Origin: Bradyrhizobium sp. 21
GTDB taxonomy: Bacteria; Pseudomonadota; Alphaproteobacteria; Rhizobiales; Xanthobacteraceae
Assembly (NCBI RefSeq): GCF_023073335.1
Contig: NZ_JADPJG010000004.1
Span: 111,282 to 175,281, forward strand
Direction of reading: 5' to 3'
Length of the DNA stretch: 64,000 bases
Made by a program: the position numbers and the translations under genes. The notes under the pieces are model-generated. The model did not search any database and had not been told where the DNA came from. It was given only the letters and a program-made list of their open reading frames with translations. Shown in pieces: positions 1 to 8,850 of the stretch. The first letter of the stretch is position 1. The number at the start of each line of letters is the position of its first letter.

Positions 1-912
1 TGGCCTCGCCCGCAGCGGCGGCGCGACATGGCCATGCCCCAACCGACTGCCATCGGCCCGGCGCAACTCGACGATGTCGTCCGCATTCTGCGCGGTGGGA
101 TGATCGAACTTGACGTAACGCGACAGATCGATGCCGGATGCGATCAGGCCGTCGGTGAGACCCAGCAGTGCGCGCGCCGAACGGCAGGCGCCGACGATGC
201 GGCGATCGTCGTCATAGGCGAGCAGGCCGCTGCCACCGTCATCAGGCACGGTCGCGATCCAGGCGTTGCGGAAGTGGCTGCGGAAGATCGCGCCCTCCAT
301 GCGCCGCGTCGCCTCCATCGTCACTGCGAGCGCGAGCTGATGCGCGGCGCGTTCGAGATCGTCGCGGCATGAGGTGATGTTCACGGCACCGGCGAGGCGA
401 CCGGCCTGGTCGAACAAAGGCGCCACGGCGCAGGAGAACATGTGCCACTGCGCGCGAAAATGCTCGTCGCGATGCACCAGGATCGGCTTCTGCTCCGCAA
501 GCGCCGTGCCGAGCCCGTTGGTGCCTTCGAAGGCCTCGGAAAAATTCGAGCCGGTATAGACCTTCCAGCGCATGAAGATCTCGGTGTCGGCCGCGCCGGG
601 CAGCCGGCTCCACAGCATAGTGGCGCTGGGGTCGGCGAGATTGACGCAATAGCCGGTCTGGCGCAGCACGCGGGCGAGATCTTCCAGCTCCGGCGTTACG
701 AGCCGGATCAGTTGCTCCATCGGCTCGGCGACATTGCGGACCTCGGCTTCGGTCAGCGTCTGCGGCGGGCCCTGACGGGCGGGATCGAGCTTGTGGCTGA
801 TCAGGCAGCGCCGCCAGGAATCGGCAATGCGCGAAGAGGCATCGACGTCGGCCACTTGGTTGGCGACGGACAAGACACGGGCGACATGGTTCGAGGCCGA
901 AAGGCTGGCCAT
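1..912 (-). CDS. AcoR/DhaR-type GAF-domain transcriptional regulator (partial, runs off left edge)
   Basis: The first 304 residues of a regulator are visible, reading leftwards off the window. The start is an ATG whose complement is CAT at 910-912, preceded by a GGTGGAG ribosome site. Residues of about 60-190 form a GAF-like sensory domain with the signature EGTNGLGTALAE followed by EHF and a Cys-containing stretch (FSCAVAPLFDQAG). This arrangement is typical of AcoR/DhaR activators of acetoin or glycerol catabolism. In that family a second sensor region, usually a sigma-54 AAA+ domain and a Fis-type HTH follow, but they would lie outside the window, so sigma-54 dependence is inferred. It lies 95 bp downstream of the fused acyl-CoA carboxylase on the same strand and may control that cluster. 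Sure of the family, not of the ligand. Confidence 0.8.
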   Translation of the reverse strand, partial: MASLSASNHVARVLSVANQVADVDASSRIADSWRRCLISHKLDPARQGPPQTLTEAEVRNVAEPMEQLIRLVTPELEDLARVLRQTGYCVNLADPSATMLWSRLPGAADTEIFMRWKVYTGSNFSEAFEGTNGLGTALAEQKPILVHRDEHFRAQWHMFSCAVAPLFDQAGRLAGAVNITSCRDDLERAAHQLALAVTMEATRRMEGAIFRSHFRNAWIATVPDDGGSGLLAYDDDRRIVGACRSARALLGLTDGLIASGIDLSRYVKFDHPTAQNADDIVELRRADGSRLGHGHVAPPLRARP

Positions 913-1007
913 CGCGGACGTCTCCACCCTGTATTATTGTGCAAAGTCTGGCACCACAGGCCGGGATGTCAATCGGGAACCGGGCCGCAAAACTTGCTGC
1001 ACCGCCC

Positions 1008-4000
1008 TCACCACGTATCGATGCATGGCCGCTTCTTCCCCGTCCTCGGCGGTGGCTTCGGCACTGATCGCAGCCCCGCCATGATCCAGCGCCGCGTCTC
1101 CGCGGGATCGATGACGTTGTCGATCTCGAACACGGAGGCGATCGAGACCGCTTTGCCGTTGGCATAGAGCTCGGCGACCTTGTTGCGATAATAGGTCTCG
1201 CGTTCGACGGGGTCGGCGATCGCTTCCATCTCCTTGCGGAAGCCGAGGCGGACGTAGCCTTCAAGACCCATGCCGCCGAACTCGCCGGTCGGCCAGGCCG
1301 CGGTGAAGAACGAGGCGTGGAAACCGCCGCCGATCATCGACTGCGCGCCGAGCCCATAGCCCTTGCGCAGCACGATGCCGAACAGCGGCACGGTGAGGCT
1401 CGCGCCTGTCACGAACATGCGCGAGACGTGGCGGACGATGGCGGTCTTCTCCGCTTCCGGGCCGACCATGAAGCCGGGTGTGTCGCAGAGCGAGACGATG
1501 GGTAGGTCGAAGGCGTCGCAGAGCTGGAGGAAGCGCGCGGCCTTGTCGCCGGCATCGGCGTCGATCGCGCCGCCGAGATGGCGGGGATTGTTGGCGATCA
1601 GGCCGAACGGTTTGCCCTCGATGCGGATCAACGCGGTGATCATGCCGACGCCATAGTCGCGGCGCAGCTCCAGCACGGACTCCTTGTCCGCGACGAGGTC
1701 GATCACGCTGCGGATGTCGTAGACGCGCAGGCGGTTCTCGGGAATCGCGCGGCGGAGCAGGCGCTGGTCGGCCGCCTGCCACTCCGTCAGCCCGCCCTGG
1801 AAATAGGACAGGTATTTTTGCGCGGCCCGCGTCGCCTCCTCCTCGTCCTCGACCAGGAGGTCGATGACGCCGTTCGGCGACTGGAACGTAACAGGGCCGA
1901 CTTCGGCGGGATGATAGACGCCGAGGCCACCGCCTTCGATCATGGCGGGGCCGCCCATGCCGATCGAGGCGTTTTTCGTCGCGATGATGACATCGCAGCA
2001 GCCGAGCATCGCGGCATTGCCGGCGAAGCAATAGCCGGAGACTATACCGATCACCGGCACGAGGCCGGAGAGTTTTGCAAATTGCACGAAGGACGGGCCG
2101 TCAAGGCCGGTCATCCCGAGCCGGTCGGTATCGCCGGGCCGGCCGCCGCCGCCTTCGGCATAAAATACCAGTGGAACGCGCCAGTCTTCGGCAAGCGTCA
2201 GCATGCGGTCGATCTTCTTGTGGTTCATGTGGCCCTGCGTGCCCGCGAGCACGGTGTAGTCATAGGCCACGACCATGCAGCGCCCGCCTTCGGGACCAAA
2301 CTTCTCGGCGTTGACGGTGGCAACGCCCATGACGAGGCCGTCGGCTGGTGTGTTCTTGACGAGATCGTCGAGCTTGCGCCGGCGCCGCTGCGCCGCGATC
2401 GCAAGGCTGCCGTACTCCATGAACGAGCCGTCGTCGACGAGCTGCGCGACGTTTTCGCGCGCGGTGCGCTGGTTGGTGTTGCGGCGGCGCTCGACCGAGG
2501 CCGGGCGATTTTCGTCGAGCGTATTGGCCTGGCGCGCGATCAGCTCGGCGAGATCGGGACGGATGTGGTCGAGATCGATGTCGGCCTCCGTTGCCGACGC
2601 ATCGGCCGCGACATCGAGCGGCTCGAGATAGAGGATCGGCTCGCCATGCATCAGCGTGACGCCGTCGCCGGCGACGAGCTTCATGACCCGGCCGCCTTGC
2701 TCGGCCATGACCAGATGCTCCATCTTCATGGACTCGATCACGGCGAGCTGCTGGCCCGGGCGCACGACCTCGCCTTCCTTCACCTGAATAGTGACAATGG
2801 TGCCTTGCAGGGGCGCCGCGACCATTACCGTCCCTTCGGGCACGGTCTGTGCCGTATGCGCCTCGGTGCCGGGACCGCCGCTTCGCTCCGTCGCCGCAAA
2901 ATAGAGTGGTTTGGCCGCGCCATCCGCGGCTTCGACGAGCTTGCCGATATTGCGGTCGATGAAATCGGTCGCGATGCAGTTGGTCCTGAAATCGGGATGC
3001 GCCAGCACGGCCTGGAGGAAGCCGATATTGGTGACGACGCCGTCGATCCTGAATTCGCGCAGGGCGCGCGAGGCCTTGGCGGCCACATCGTGCCAGGCTT
3101 CACTCGGCGTGTGGACGATGACTTTTGCCAAGAGCGAGTCGAAGGCGGCGCTGGTCTTGTAGCCGGCGTAACCGAAGCTATCGACGCGGACGCCCGGTCC
3201 CGACGGCGGCTCGAACACGGCAAGCACGCCGCCGGTGGGATGCGTCGCCCCTACCTCGTCCAACGTCTCCATGTTGACGCGGAGCTGCATGGCATAACCG
3301 CGCGGCTTCGGGATGGCCCCTTGCGCCAGCCCGAGCGACGCCAGCGACGCGCCGGCAGCGACGGCGAGCTGGGCGCGGACGAGGTCGAGGCCGAGCACCT
3401 CTTCGGTGACGGTGTGCTCGACCTGGAGCCGCGGATTGGCCTCGATGAAGGCAAAGCTGTCGTCCGCAGTGCCGTCGACCAGGAATTCGAACGTGCCGAG
3501 ATTGTCGTAACACGCGGCAGCGGCAAGTTGCTTCGCCGCCTCGATGATACGGCCGCGCAAACTGTCGCTCAGCGACGGGCTCGGCGCCACCTCGATCAGC
3601 TTCTGGTGCCGGCGCTGGATGGTGCATTCGCGCTCCCAGAGATGGGAGATCGCGCCCTGGCGGTCGCCGATGATCTGCACCTCGATATGGCGCGCCTGCC
3701 GGATCAAGCGCTCGGCATAGACGCCGTCGAAGCCGAACGCGGCCTTGGCCTCGGACTGGCAGCGCGCGTAGGCCTCCGCGAGATCGGCAGCGCACTCGAC
3801 CACGCGCATGCCACGACCACCGCCACCGGACATCGCCTTGATCACGATCGCCGCATTGCTGCCGAGGGAAACGAAGAACGCCGTGATCTCCTCAAGGCTC
3901 GACGGCCCGCTGGTGCCAGCAATGATCGGCACGCCACAGCGTTTTGCCAGTTGCCGTGCTGCGACCTTATCGCCAAACAATTCGAGCGCGGCCGGTGTCG

Positions 4001-4313
4001 GTCCGACGAAAGTTATGCCTGCATCCCCGCAGATTCGGGCGGACGCGGCGTTCTCGCTGAGAAAGCCGTAGCCGGGATGCACGGCATCGCAGCCGGCGTT
4101 GATCGCCGACTTCACCACCGCGTCGATATCGAGATAGGCCCGCGCGCCGCGACCGGGAATTTCGATCGCCTCATCAGCAACACGCACATGCAGCGACAGC
4201 GCATCGTCCGCCGGATGGATCGCGACCGTCGCAAGGCCGGAATCGGCCGCGGCGCGCGCGATGCGGATGGCGATCTCGCCGCGATTGGCGATCAGGAGCT
4301 TCTTGAACGACAT
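1008..4313 (-). CDS. Fused biotin-dependent acyl-CoA carboxylase (biotin carboxylase, BCCP and carboxyltransferase in one chain)
   Basis: This 1101-residue protein combines all parts of an acyl-CoA carboxylase. Residues of about 1-450 are an ATP-grasp biotin carboxylase: N-terminus KKLLIANRGEIAIRI, glycine-rich loop MSGGGGRGMR, and EANPRLQVEHTVTEE. Residues of about 490-570 are a biotinyl domain with the attachment motif ESMKMEH; the biotinylated lysine is Lys530. Residues of about 590-1090 form both carboxyltransferase halves, with GSFMEYGSLA, a glycine-rich GMGGPAMIEGGG stretch and LCDTPGFMVG. The enzyme should carboxylate an acyl-CoA using bicarbonate and ATP. Acetyl-CoA, propionyl-CoA or another acyl-CoA cannot be decided from sequence. 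Housekeeping acetyl-CoA carboxylase is normally split into AccA-D, so this is probably catabolic or specialised. Automatic annotation may mislabel it as a carbamoyl-phosphate synthase large chain because of the shared ATP-grasp fold. Confidence 0.93.
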   Translation of the reverse strand: MSFKKLLIANRGEIAIRIARAAADSGLATVAIHPADDALSLHVRVADEAIEIPGRGARAYLDIDAVVKSAINAGCDAVHPGYGFLSENAASARICGDAGITFVGPTPAALELFGDKVAARQLAKRCGVPIIAGTSGPSSLEEITAFFVSLGSNAAIVIKAMSGGGGRGMRVVECAADLAEAYARCQSEAKAAFGFDGVYAERLIRQARHIEVQIIGDRQGAISHLWERECTIQRRHQKLIEVAPSPSLSDSLRGRIIEAAKQLAAAACYDNLGTFEFLVDGTADDSFAFIEANPRLQVEHTVTEEVLGLDLVRAQLAVAAGASLASLGLAQGAIPKPRGYAMQLRVNMETLDEVGATHPTGGVLAVFEPPSGPGVRVDSFGYAGYKTSAAFDSLLAKVIVHTPSEAWHDVAAKASRALREFRIDGVVTNIGFLQAVLAHPDFRTNCIATDFIDRNIGKLVEAADGAAKPLYFAATERSGGPGTEAHTAQTVPEGTVMVAAPLQGTIVTIQVKEGEVVRPGQQLAVIESMKMEHLVMAEQGGRVMKLVAGDGVTLMHGEPILYLEPLDVAADASATEADIDLDHIRPDLAELIARQANTLDENRPASVERRRNTNQRTARENVAQLVDDGSFMEYGSLAIAAQRRRRKLDDLVKNTPADGLVMGVATVNAEKFGPEGGRCMVVAYDYTVLAGTQGHMNHKKIDRMLTLAEDWRVPLVFYAEGGGGRPGDTDRLGMTGLDGPSFVQFAKLSGLVPVIGIVSGYCFAGNAAMLGCCDVIIATKNASIGMGGPAMIEGGGLGVYHPAEVGPVTFQSPNGVIDLLVEDEEEATRAAQKYLSYFQGGLTEWQAADQRLLRRAIPENRLRVYDIRSVIDLVADKESVLELRRDYGVGMITALIRIEGKPFGLIANNPRHLGGAIDADAGDKAARFLQLCDAFDLPIVSLCDTPGFMVGPEAEKTAIVRHVSRMFVTGASLTVPLFGIVLRKGYGLGAQSMIGGGFHASFFTAAWPTGEFGGMGLEGYVRLGFRKEMEAIADPVERETYYRNKVAELYANGKAVSIASVFEIDNVIDPAETRRWIMAGLRSVPKPPPRTGKKRPCIDTW

Positions 4314-4440
4314 GCAGCGTCTCCATGTCCGCGCGCCGAGGCGCGGGTCGGCAAGTCCGATGGTTCTGCTTCGTCACTTTAGCCGAGGCCGTCAAGCGCA
4401 AGGAAGCTGGTCGCTGCGGCCGTTCCCGCGGCCCGGAATA

Positions 4441-5124
4441 TCAGTTGGTTGCACGCGCCGTGATGAGGCGGATAATCCGCGCCACGGCAGACGGAATCGG
4501 CGCGATGACCGGGACATTGAACATCGGCTGAAGCTCGCGCGCGGCTTCGCCCAGCGGCCCGCCACCGATGATGACGGCCTCGGCGCCATCCTGCGCGATG
4601 CAGGCCTCGACTGCGCCGGCGAGCGCTACGCGCAGCCGCGCGGTATCGCGCATCAGGTCGTGCGGATCGCCCTCCGCGAAGCGGGTGCCGGTGTAACGCG
4701 ATCGCAACCCCAGCGCGTCCGACAAGGCGTCGATCTTCGCCTCGAGCAACGGCGTCGTGGTCGCCACGCCGAAACGGCGGCCATTCTCGGCGGCTGCCAG
4801 CATGGAGGACTCACCGATGCCGACCGCGGGCAGTTTTATCGCGGCCTTGATCCCGGCAAGGCCGGGATCGCCGAACGCGGAGACGATGATGCCGTCGCAG
4901 GAGCCTGCATGCGCCCGCGCGATCTCACCGACTTCGGGCGCGGCTGCGTCGAGCGCATCCGGCGACACGATCATCGGCGGCGCCCGCGTTGCCGTGGCGC
5001 CGACGATGTCGAAATTATCAGCCACGGCCGACGTCGCGATGGCGACCATCATTGCGGTGGTCGCCTCAAAACTGTTCGGATTGATCAGAAGGATGCGCGC
5101 CCGACGATTGGAGTTTTGGTCCAT
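4441..5124 (-). CDS. Asp/Glu/hydantoin racemase-family protein
   Basis: The 227-residue protein has the two-lobed aspartate/glutamate/hydantoin racemase fold signature: an N-terminal ILLINPNS strand, a middle SAFGDPGL segment and a C-terminal VIIGGGPLG segment. Characterised hydantoin and allantoin racemases carry a catalytic Cys just before the FGDPGL-type motif and a second in a GCAG-type motif. Here the corresponding positions read Ala and Gly. Racemisation by the two-cysteine mechanism is therefore doubtful, although I believe such sequences form a recurring subgroup. It starts 12 bp after the chemoreceptor on the same strand and ends 127 bp before the carboxylase start, so co-transcription is possible. 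Substrate unknown. Confidence 0.8.
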   Translation of the reverse strand: MDQNSNRRARILLINPNSFEATTAMMVAIATSAVADNFDIVGATATRAPPMIVSPDALDAAAPEVGEIARAHAGSCDGIIVSAFGDPGLAGIKAAIKLPAVGIGESSMLAAAENGRRFGVATTTPLLEAKIDALSDALGLRSRYTGTRFAEGDPHDLMRDTARLRVALAGAVEACIAQDGAEAVIIGGGPLGEAARELQPMFNVPVIAPIPSAVARIIRLITARATN

Positions 5125-5136
5125 CCCCCTGCTATA

Positions 5137-6819
5137 CTAGGCCGCCCGCACCCCCGCAACGAAAGCGCTGACTTCGTCTTCCAGCGATTGCAGCTTCTGC
5201 GTCAGCCGGCCGCTCGATTGCAGCACGAGGCCGGCGGCCTGGCCGGTCTCGGCCGTGGCATCGGTAACGCCGGAGATATTTTGTGAGACCTGGTCGGTGC
5301 CGGAGGCGGCCTCCTGGACGCTGTGGGCGATCGCCGCGGTCGCGGCGCCCTGTTCCTCGACGGCTGCGGCGATCGAGGAGGAAATCTCGTTGACCTCCAT
5401 GATAGTGCTGCGGATGCTCTCGATGTTGCCGACCACCTGGTTGGTCTCGGCCTGGATCGCCGATATCTGCGCGCCGATCTCGTCGGTCGCCTTCGCGGTC
5501 TGGCTCGCCAGCGATTTGACCTCGCTTGCCACCACCGCAAAGCCCTTGCCGGCCTCGCCGGCCCGCGCCGCCTCGATGGTGGCGTTGAGCGCGAGCAGAT
5601 TGGTTTGCGAGGCGATCTGGTTGATGAGGTCGATGACCTCGCCGATCTTGTGCGCGGCGGCAGCAAGTCCCTGCACGGTGTCGTTGGTGCGCTGACCGTC
5701 GGCGGCGGCCTTGTCGGCCACGCTTGCAGCCTGCGCGACGCGCTGGCTGATTTCGGCGATGGACGCCGACAGCTGCCCGGCGGCGGAGGCCACCGTCTGC
5801 ACGTTGCTCGAGGCCTGCTGGCAGGCGGTGGCGACGAAGCTCGCACGGTCGGTCGCCTTGTTCGCGGTCTCCGACATGCCCTGCGCGGCCTGCTGCATCG
5901 CCCGCGCCTCGTTGAAGACGTCGCGGACCACGGCCTGAACGTTCGCCTCGAACTTGCCGGCGAGATCGGTCATCGTCTTGCGCTTCTCCTCGTCGGCCTT
6001 CTGCTTCGTCGCCTGCTGCTCGGCGTGCATCTGGCCGACAGCCGACGCATTGTCCTTGAACACGGCGAGCGCCTTGGCGAGCCCGCCGACCTCGTTGCTG
6101 CGGTCGGTATAGGGTACCTCGAACGCGCTGTCGCCGGCGGCGAGGCGCTCGGTCAGCGCGGTGATCTTGGCCAGCGGCCGGGTGACGCTGCGGCCGATCA
6201 CAAAGGAGGCGCCGAGCACGAGCACGAACACGACGAGGCACACCAGCGCGAAGGTCGTCGCATCCTGGCGGAAGACGGCGTCGACGTCGTCGAGATAGAT
6301 GCCGGTGCCGATAATCCAGCCCCAGGGCGCGAAACCCTTCACATAGGAGATTTTCCCGACCGGCTGGTCGAAACCAGGCTTGGGCCAGAGATAGCTGTAG
6401 AAGCCCGCGCCCTGCTTCTTGACGACGTCAACGAAGCCCGAGAACAGACGATTGCCCGTCGGGTCCTTCATGTCGGAGAGATCCTTGCCGTCAAGCTCGG
6501 GCTTGATCGGGTGCATGATCATCTTCGCGGCCATGTCGTTGAGCCAGAAATATTCGACCTTGTCGTAACGCAGGCTCTTGATCTCCGCGATCGCGCCGGC
6601 CTGCGCCTGCTCGCGAGGCAGCTTTCCATCGCTCTCGAGCTTCTGGTAGTGGGCCAGGATGCCGTAGCCGACATCGACCATGTGCTGCGTCTTGGCCTGA
6701 CGGTCCGCGATCATCTGCGTGCGCAGGGTCGAGAGCGCGATCGGCGCCAGCGCGATCATGCCGAGAAGGCTGATGCCGACAATCAGGACCAGCTTGAAAC
6801 TGATGCGGGAGAAAAACAT
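5137..6819 (-). CDS. Methyl-accepting chemotaxis protein with single Cache domain
   Basis: An inner-membrane chemoreceptor of 560 residues from the ATG at 6819; a TTG four codons upstream is in frame but less likely. Transmembrane helix 1 lies at about residues 10-30. A periplasmic Cache sensor of about 150 residues follows, containing YFWLND and a [14 protein letters not shown] motif typical of sCache_2. The second helix is at about 190-212, followed by a HAMP domain. A long coiled-coil signalling domain ends the protein, with the conserved tip sequence [16 protein letters not shown] that contacts CheA and CheW. No CheB/CheR-binding C-terminal pentapeptide is evident. Single-Cache receptors of this kind often sense small organic acids, but the ligand is unknown. 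It heads a run of genes on the same strand that includes the racemase-like protein and the carboxylase. Confidence 0.94.
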   Translation of the reverse strand: MFFSRISFKLVLIVGISLLGMIALAPIALSTLRTQMIADRQAKTQHMVDVGYGILAHYQKLESDGKLPREQAQAGAIAEIKSLRYDKVEYFWLNDMAAKMIMHPIKPELDGKDLSDMKDPTGNRLFSGFVDVVKKQGAGFYSYLWPKPGFDQPVGKISYVKGFAPWGWIIGTGIYLDDVDAVFRQDATTFALVCLVVFVLVLGASFVIGRSVTRPLAKITALTERLAAGDSAFEVPYTDRSNEVGGLAKALAVFKDNASAVGQMHAEQQATKQKADEEKRKTMTDLAGKFEANVQAVVRDVFNEARAMQQAAQGMSETANKATDRASFVATACQQASSNVQTVASAAGQLSASIAEISQRVAQAASVADKAAADGQRTNDTVQGLAAAAHKIGEVIDLINQIASQTNLLALNATIEAARAGEAGKGFAVVASEVKSLASQTAKATDEIGAQISAIQAETNQVVGNIESIRSTIMEVNEISSSIAAAVEEQGAATAAIAHSVQEAASGTDQVSQNISGVTDATAETGQAAGLVLQSSGRLTQKLQSLEDEVSAFVAGVRAA

Positions 6820-7093
6820 CGGTGCTCGCAAGAATTGGAAGGGCTGATATGCCAGTTTATCCCGCTCCCCTTAGCAAAGCTTTAAGCATTCGGGTTCCCG
6901 AAATCCCCGCAAAACTGCGTGGAGAGGCCGCAGGCTGCCGGGGACGGCCGCATCCGAGATGCGAGCTCTTCAAAACTAGAAGGCCTCGATATCGCCCCTC
7001 CGAGCGTTGACTTGCCGGGGGCTCCGGCGGAACGATCGGCGCAGATCACCAGCGCCGGAACTGGCGTGAGCGCAGCCGAAGGCGAGAGGCTCA

Positions 7094-7594
7094 ATGCATC
7101 AAACGACATCGACAGGGTCCCTCGATCTTCCCGCGCTGAGCGCGGCCGAGCGGCTTTTCATCTGGGGATTTCGGGCCAAAGCCCGCAGCGGAAGCGTCGT
7201 TCCGACCGCGGCCGACATCCGGCAAGTGTACGACCATTTTCGCGTGGGCGATGCCGTGCCTTCGCTGGAATCCATCATCGAGATCTTTGCGTGCACGGCG
7301 CATACGGCCATCGAGGTGCACTGCCCGACCTGCCCGCGCATGTCCGACTGCGAGCACGGAATCTTGCGGGCGATCGCCGCGGCACAGCAGCAACGCATCG
7401 ACGCCGCGCGCGCGCAGTTCGAATGCTGGCTGCCGCCGGTCGGGGCCGATTGGGCGCTCGCACCCGTCCGGGGGCTTGCAACGATCTTCAGCATGGCGGG
7501 TCTCATCCTGCCCGACAGACAGGCTCCGCCTTTCGGCCATGACCGGACGATGGCGATGAAACGCTGGCTGGTCGGTAGCCCCACATTGCACTGA
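7094..7594 (+). CDS. Unrecognised protein with CX2CX5C cysteine motif (first of a pair)
   Basis: I do not recognise this 166-residue soluble protein as a characterised family. It has a predicted helical N-terminus (LSAAERLFIWGFRAKAR) and, in the middle, the cysteine cluster CPTCPRMSDC (CX2CX5C) followed by a long helix and a fourth Cys 25 residues later. The three-Cys spacing is the one seen at the N-terminus of the oxygen sensor FNR and at the end of the NifQ Cys motif; metal or Fe-S binding is inferred from that alone. The next gene starts 14 bp downstream and carries a motif of identical spacing, so the two are probably co-transcribed and related in function. Codon usage matches the neighbours, and the ORF is unlikely to be a shadow because no gene is evident on the other strand. 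Confidence 0.72.
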   Translation: MHQTTSTGSLDLPALSAAERLFIWGFRAKARSGSVVPTAADIRQVYDHFRVGDAVPSLESIIEIFACTAHTAIEVHCPTCPRMSDCEHGILRAIAAAQQQRIDAARAQFECWLPPVGADWALAPVRGLATIFSMAGLILPDRQAPPFGHDRTMAMKRWLVGSPTLH

Positions 7595-7608
7595 CGAGAT
7601 CGCTCATA

Positions 7609-8079
7609 ATGCAGGATATTTGCGGCTCCGTGCCTGTCACGGAAGCCGGCCAGCCGCGGCTCTGTCCGCTCCAGGCCGCGCTTGCGGCGCGGCCTGACGT
7701 CGAAAGCTACGATGATTTTTGCCGCGTCGCGCTTTCGCTGTTACGGTTCATCGCAGCTGCCTATGCGACCGGCGCGTCCGATTGCTGGGAGGCGGCCTAT
7801 CGCTTTGCCGACGAGGCGCCTGGTATCGCCGACAGCCCGCTGCTGGTCGCGCGCGTTGCCGCGCTCGTCAGAATCCTGCGCAGCGGAAGCCCATGCGAAT
7901 TGTGCTTCATGCCGCCGTCGTGCCGGCGCCTGTCGAAGGACGAAACAGAGTTGATGCGACTGCTGGCGGTGGCGCGCCGCAACCAGCCCGGTGAACTCGA
8001 ATCCATCGTCTGCCAGGTCGTCGGTCCCGGCAAGGAGGACGCGGCGACGCGGGCGGTCAACGCGCTCGCCTTGTGCTGA
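7609..8079 (+). CDS. Unrecognised protein with CX2CX5C cysteine motif (second of a pair)
   Basis: A 156-residue soluble protein with no family that I can name. Its middle contains CELCFMPPSC, again CX2CX5C, followed by RRLSKDETELMRLL and a further Cys 30 residues on. The Cys cluster plus the following L-x3-E-x2-L helix resembles the start of FNR-type regulators, but there is no cyclic-nucleotide-binding or HTH domain here. The short spacing (14 bp) to the upstream gene and the shared motif suggest a two-protein unit, possibly binding an Fe-S cluster or another metal. It converges with the TetR gene, whose stop is only 3 bp away. The coding call is supported by its length and codon bias; the function is open. 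Confidence 0.7.
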   Translation: MQDICGSVPVTEAGQPRLCPLQAALAARPDVESYDDFCRVALSLLRFIAAAYATGASDCWEAAYRFADEAPGIADSPLLVARVAALVRILRSGSPCELCFMPPSCRRLSKDETELMRLLAVARRNQPGELESIVCQVVGPGKEDAATRAVNALALC

Positions 8080-8082
8080 CAC

Positions 8083-8682
8083 CTAGCCTCCCTTCTTGCC
8101 GAGCACGAGATCGATCGTGTGGGCGGCGATCTTGCGCAGCTGCGGCTCGTCGCCGAAGGCGCGTTCGAGCACGGCGAGTCCGCGCGTCACGGTGATGATG
8201 TGCAGTGCTGCGGCCGCGGCATTGCCGTTGAATTCGCCGCGCGCTGCGCCCGCCGCCAACGTTTCCTGAACCAGAGCAGTGATGCGCGAGACGAGGTTCG
8301 CAAACGCCTGGCGCGCCTCCTCATCAAGCCCTTCGCCTTCGGCTGCGCCGAGTTCCATCAGTCCGCGCGTGGTCGGGCATCCGCGCGGCGGCGAGCCGGA
8401 GCGGAAGTTCGTGATGGTGAGGTCGAAGAACGCGGTGAGGCGCTTGCGCAACGAGCCCGCGCCGAGCGCCTTTTGCAGGGCGACGAGATAGTCGCCCGCA
8501 TAGCGCTCATAGGCCTGGAGGAACAGCGCTTCCTTGCTGCCGAAGGCGTTGTAGAGGCTGCCGCGCTGAACACCGGCGTCGCGCGCGATGTCCGACAGCG
8601 ACGTGCCACGGACGCCTTTGCGCCAGAACTGGTCGAACGCGATGCGCAGGACGTCGTCATGGTCGAACTCGCGCGGCCTCAA
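8083..8682 (-). CDS. TetR/AcrR-family transcriptional repressor
   Basis: A 199-residue regulator with a typical N-terminal TetR helix-turn-helix: a FDQFWRKGVRGTSLSDI stretch, then AGVQRGSLYNAFGSKEALF, at about residues 10-55. A ligand-binding helical C-terminal domain follows. The start is a TTG at 8680-8682 with a strong AGGAG ribosome site six bases upstream; no ATG is suitably placed. It is transcribed divergently from the tautomerase gene, and two TTGACAC-type palindromes lie between them (8711-8752). This is the usual layout for a repressor controlling itself and its divergent target. The inducer is unknown, but the neighbouring tautomerase suggests an electrophilic or aromatic compound. 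Confidence 0.93.
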   Translation of the reverse strand: MRPREFDHDDVLRIAFDQFWRKGVRGTSLSDIARDAGVQRGSLYNAFGSKEALFLQAYERYAGDYLVALQKALGAGSLRKRLTAFFDLTITNFRSGSPPRGCPTTRGLMELGAAEGEGLDEEARQAFANLVSRITALVQETLAAGAARGEFNGNAAAAALHIITVTRGLAVLERAFGDEPQLRKIAAHTIDLVLGKKGG

Positions 8683-8710
8683 GACTTACTCCTCTGCCCG
8701 ACAAATATAT

Positions 8711-8752
8711 TTGACACGGTGTCAAGAATTTGATTTCTAGACATCGTGTCAA
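8711..8752. promoter_or_regulatory. Probable TetR operator pair between the TetR and tautomerase genes
   Basis: The perfect palindrome TTGACAC-G-GTGTCAA spans 8711-8725. A second, imperfect copy (TAGACAT-C-GTGTCAA) spans 8738-8752, with centres 27 bp apart. The first copy contains a TTGACA that could serve as a -35 element for the rightward gene. Position and symmetry fit a TetR-dimer operator; the binding itself is inferred. Confidence 0.65.
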
Positions 8753-8850
8753 AAACTAACTGGGATTGATAGCCCGTTTCGTCAATGGGCCGAACGGCCG
8801 CGCCTGCATGCGCCCAGGCCGAACGAGCCCGCATGCAAAGGGACCAGCTC

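Noticed and set aside
940..956. Sigma-54-like promoter TGGTGCC-N4-TTTGCA (minus strand) before the AcoR-like gene
   Set aside because: The spacing between the GG and GC elements is 11 rather than the required 10 bases, and the first element is imperfect.
1578..4382. A 934-residue open frame antisense to the fused carboxylase
   Set aside because: The carboxylase on the other strand has complete domains and motifs; the antisense product has none.
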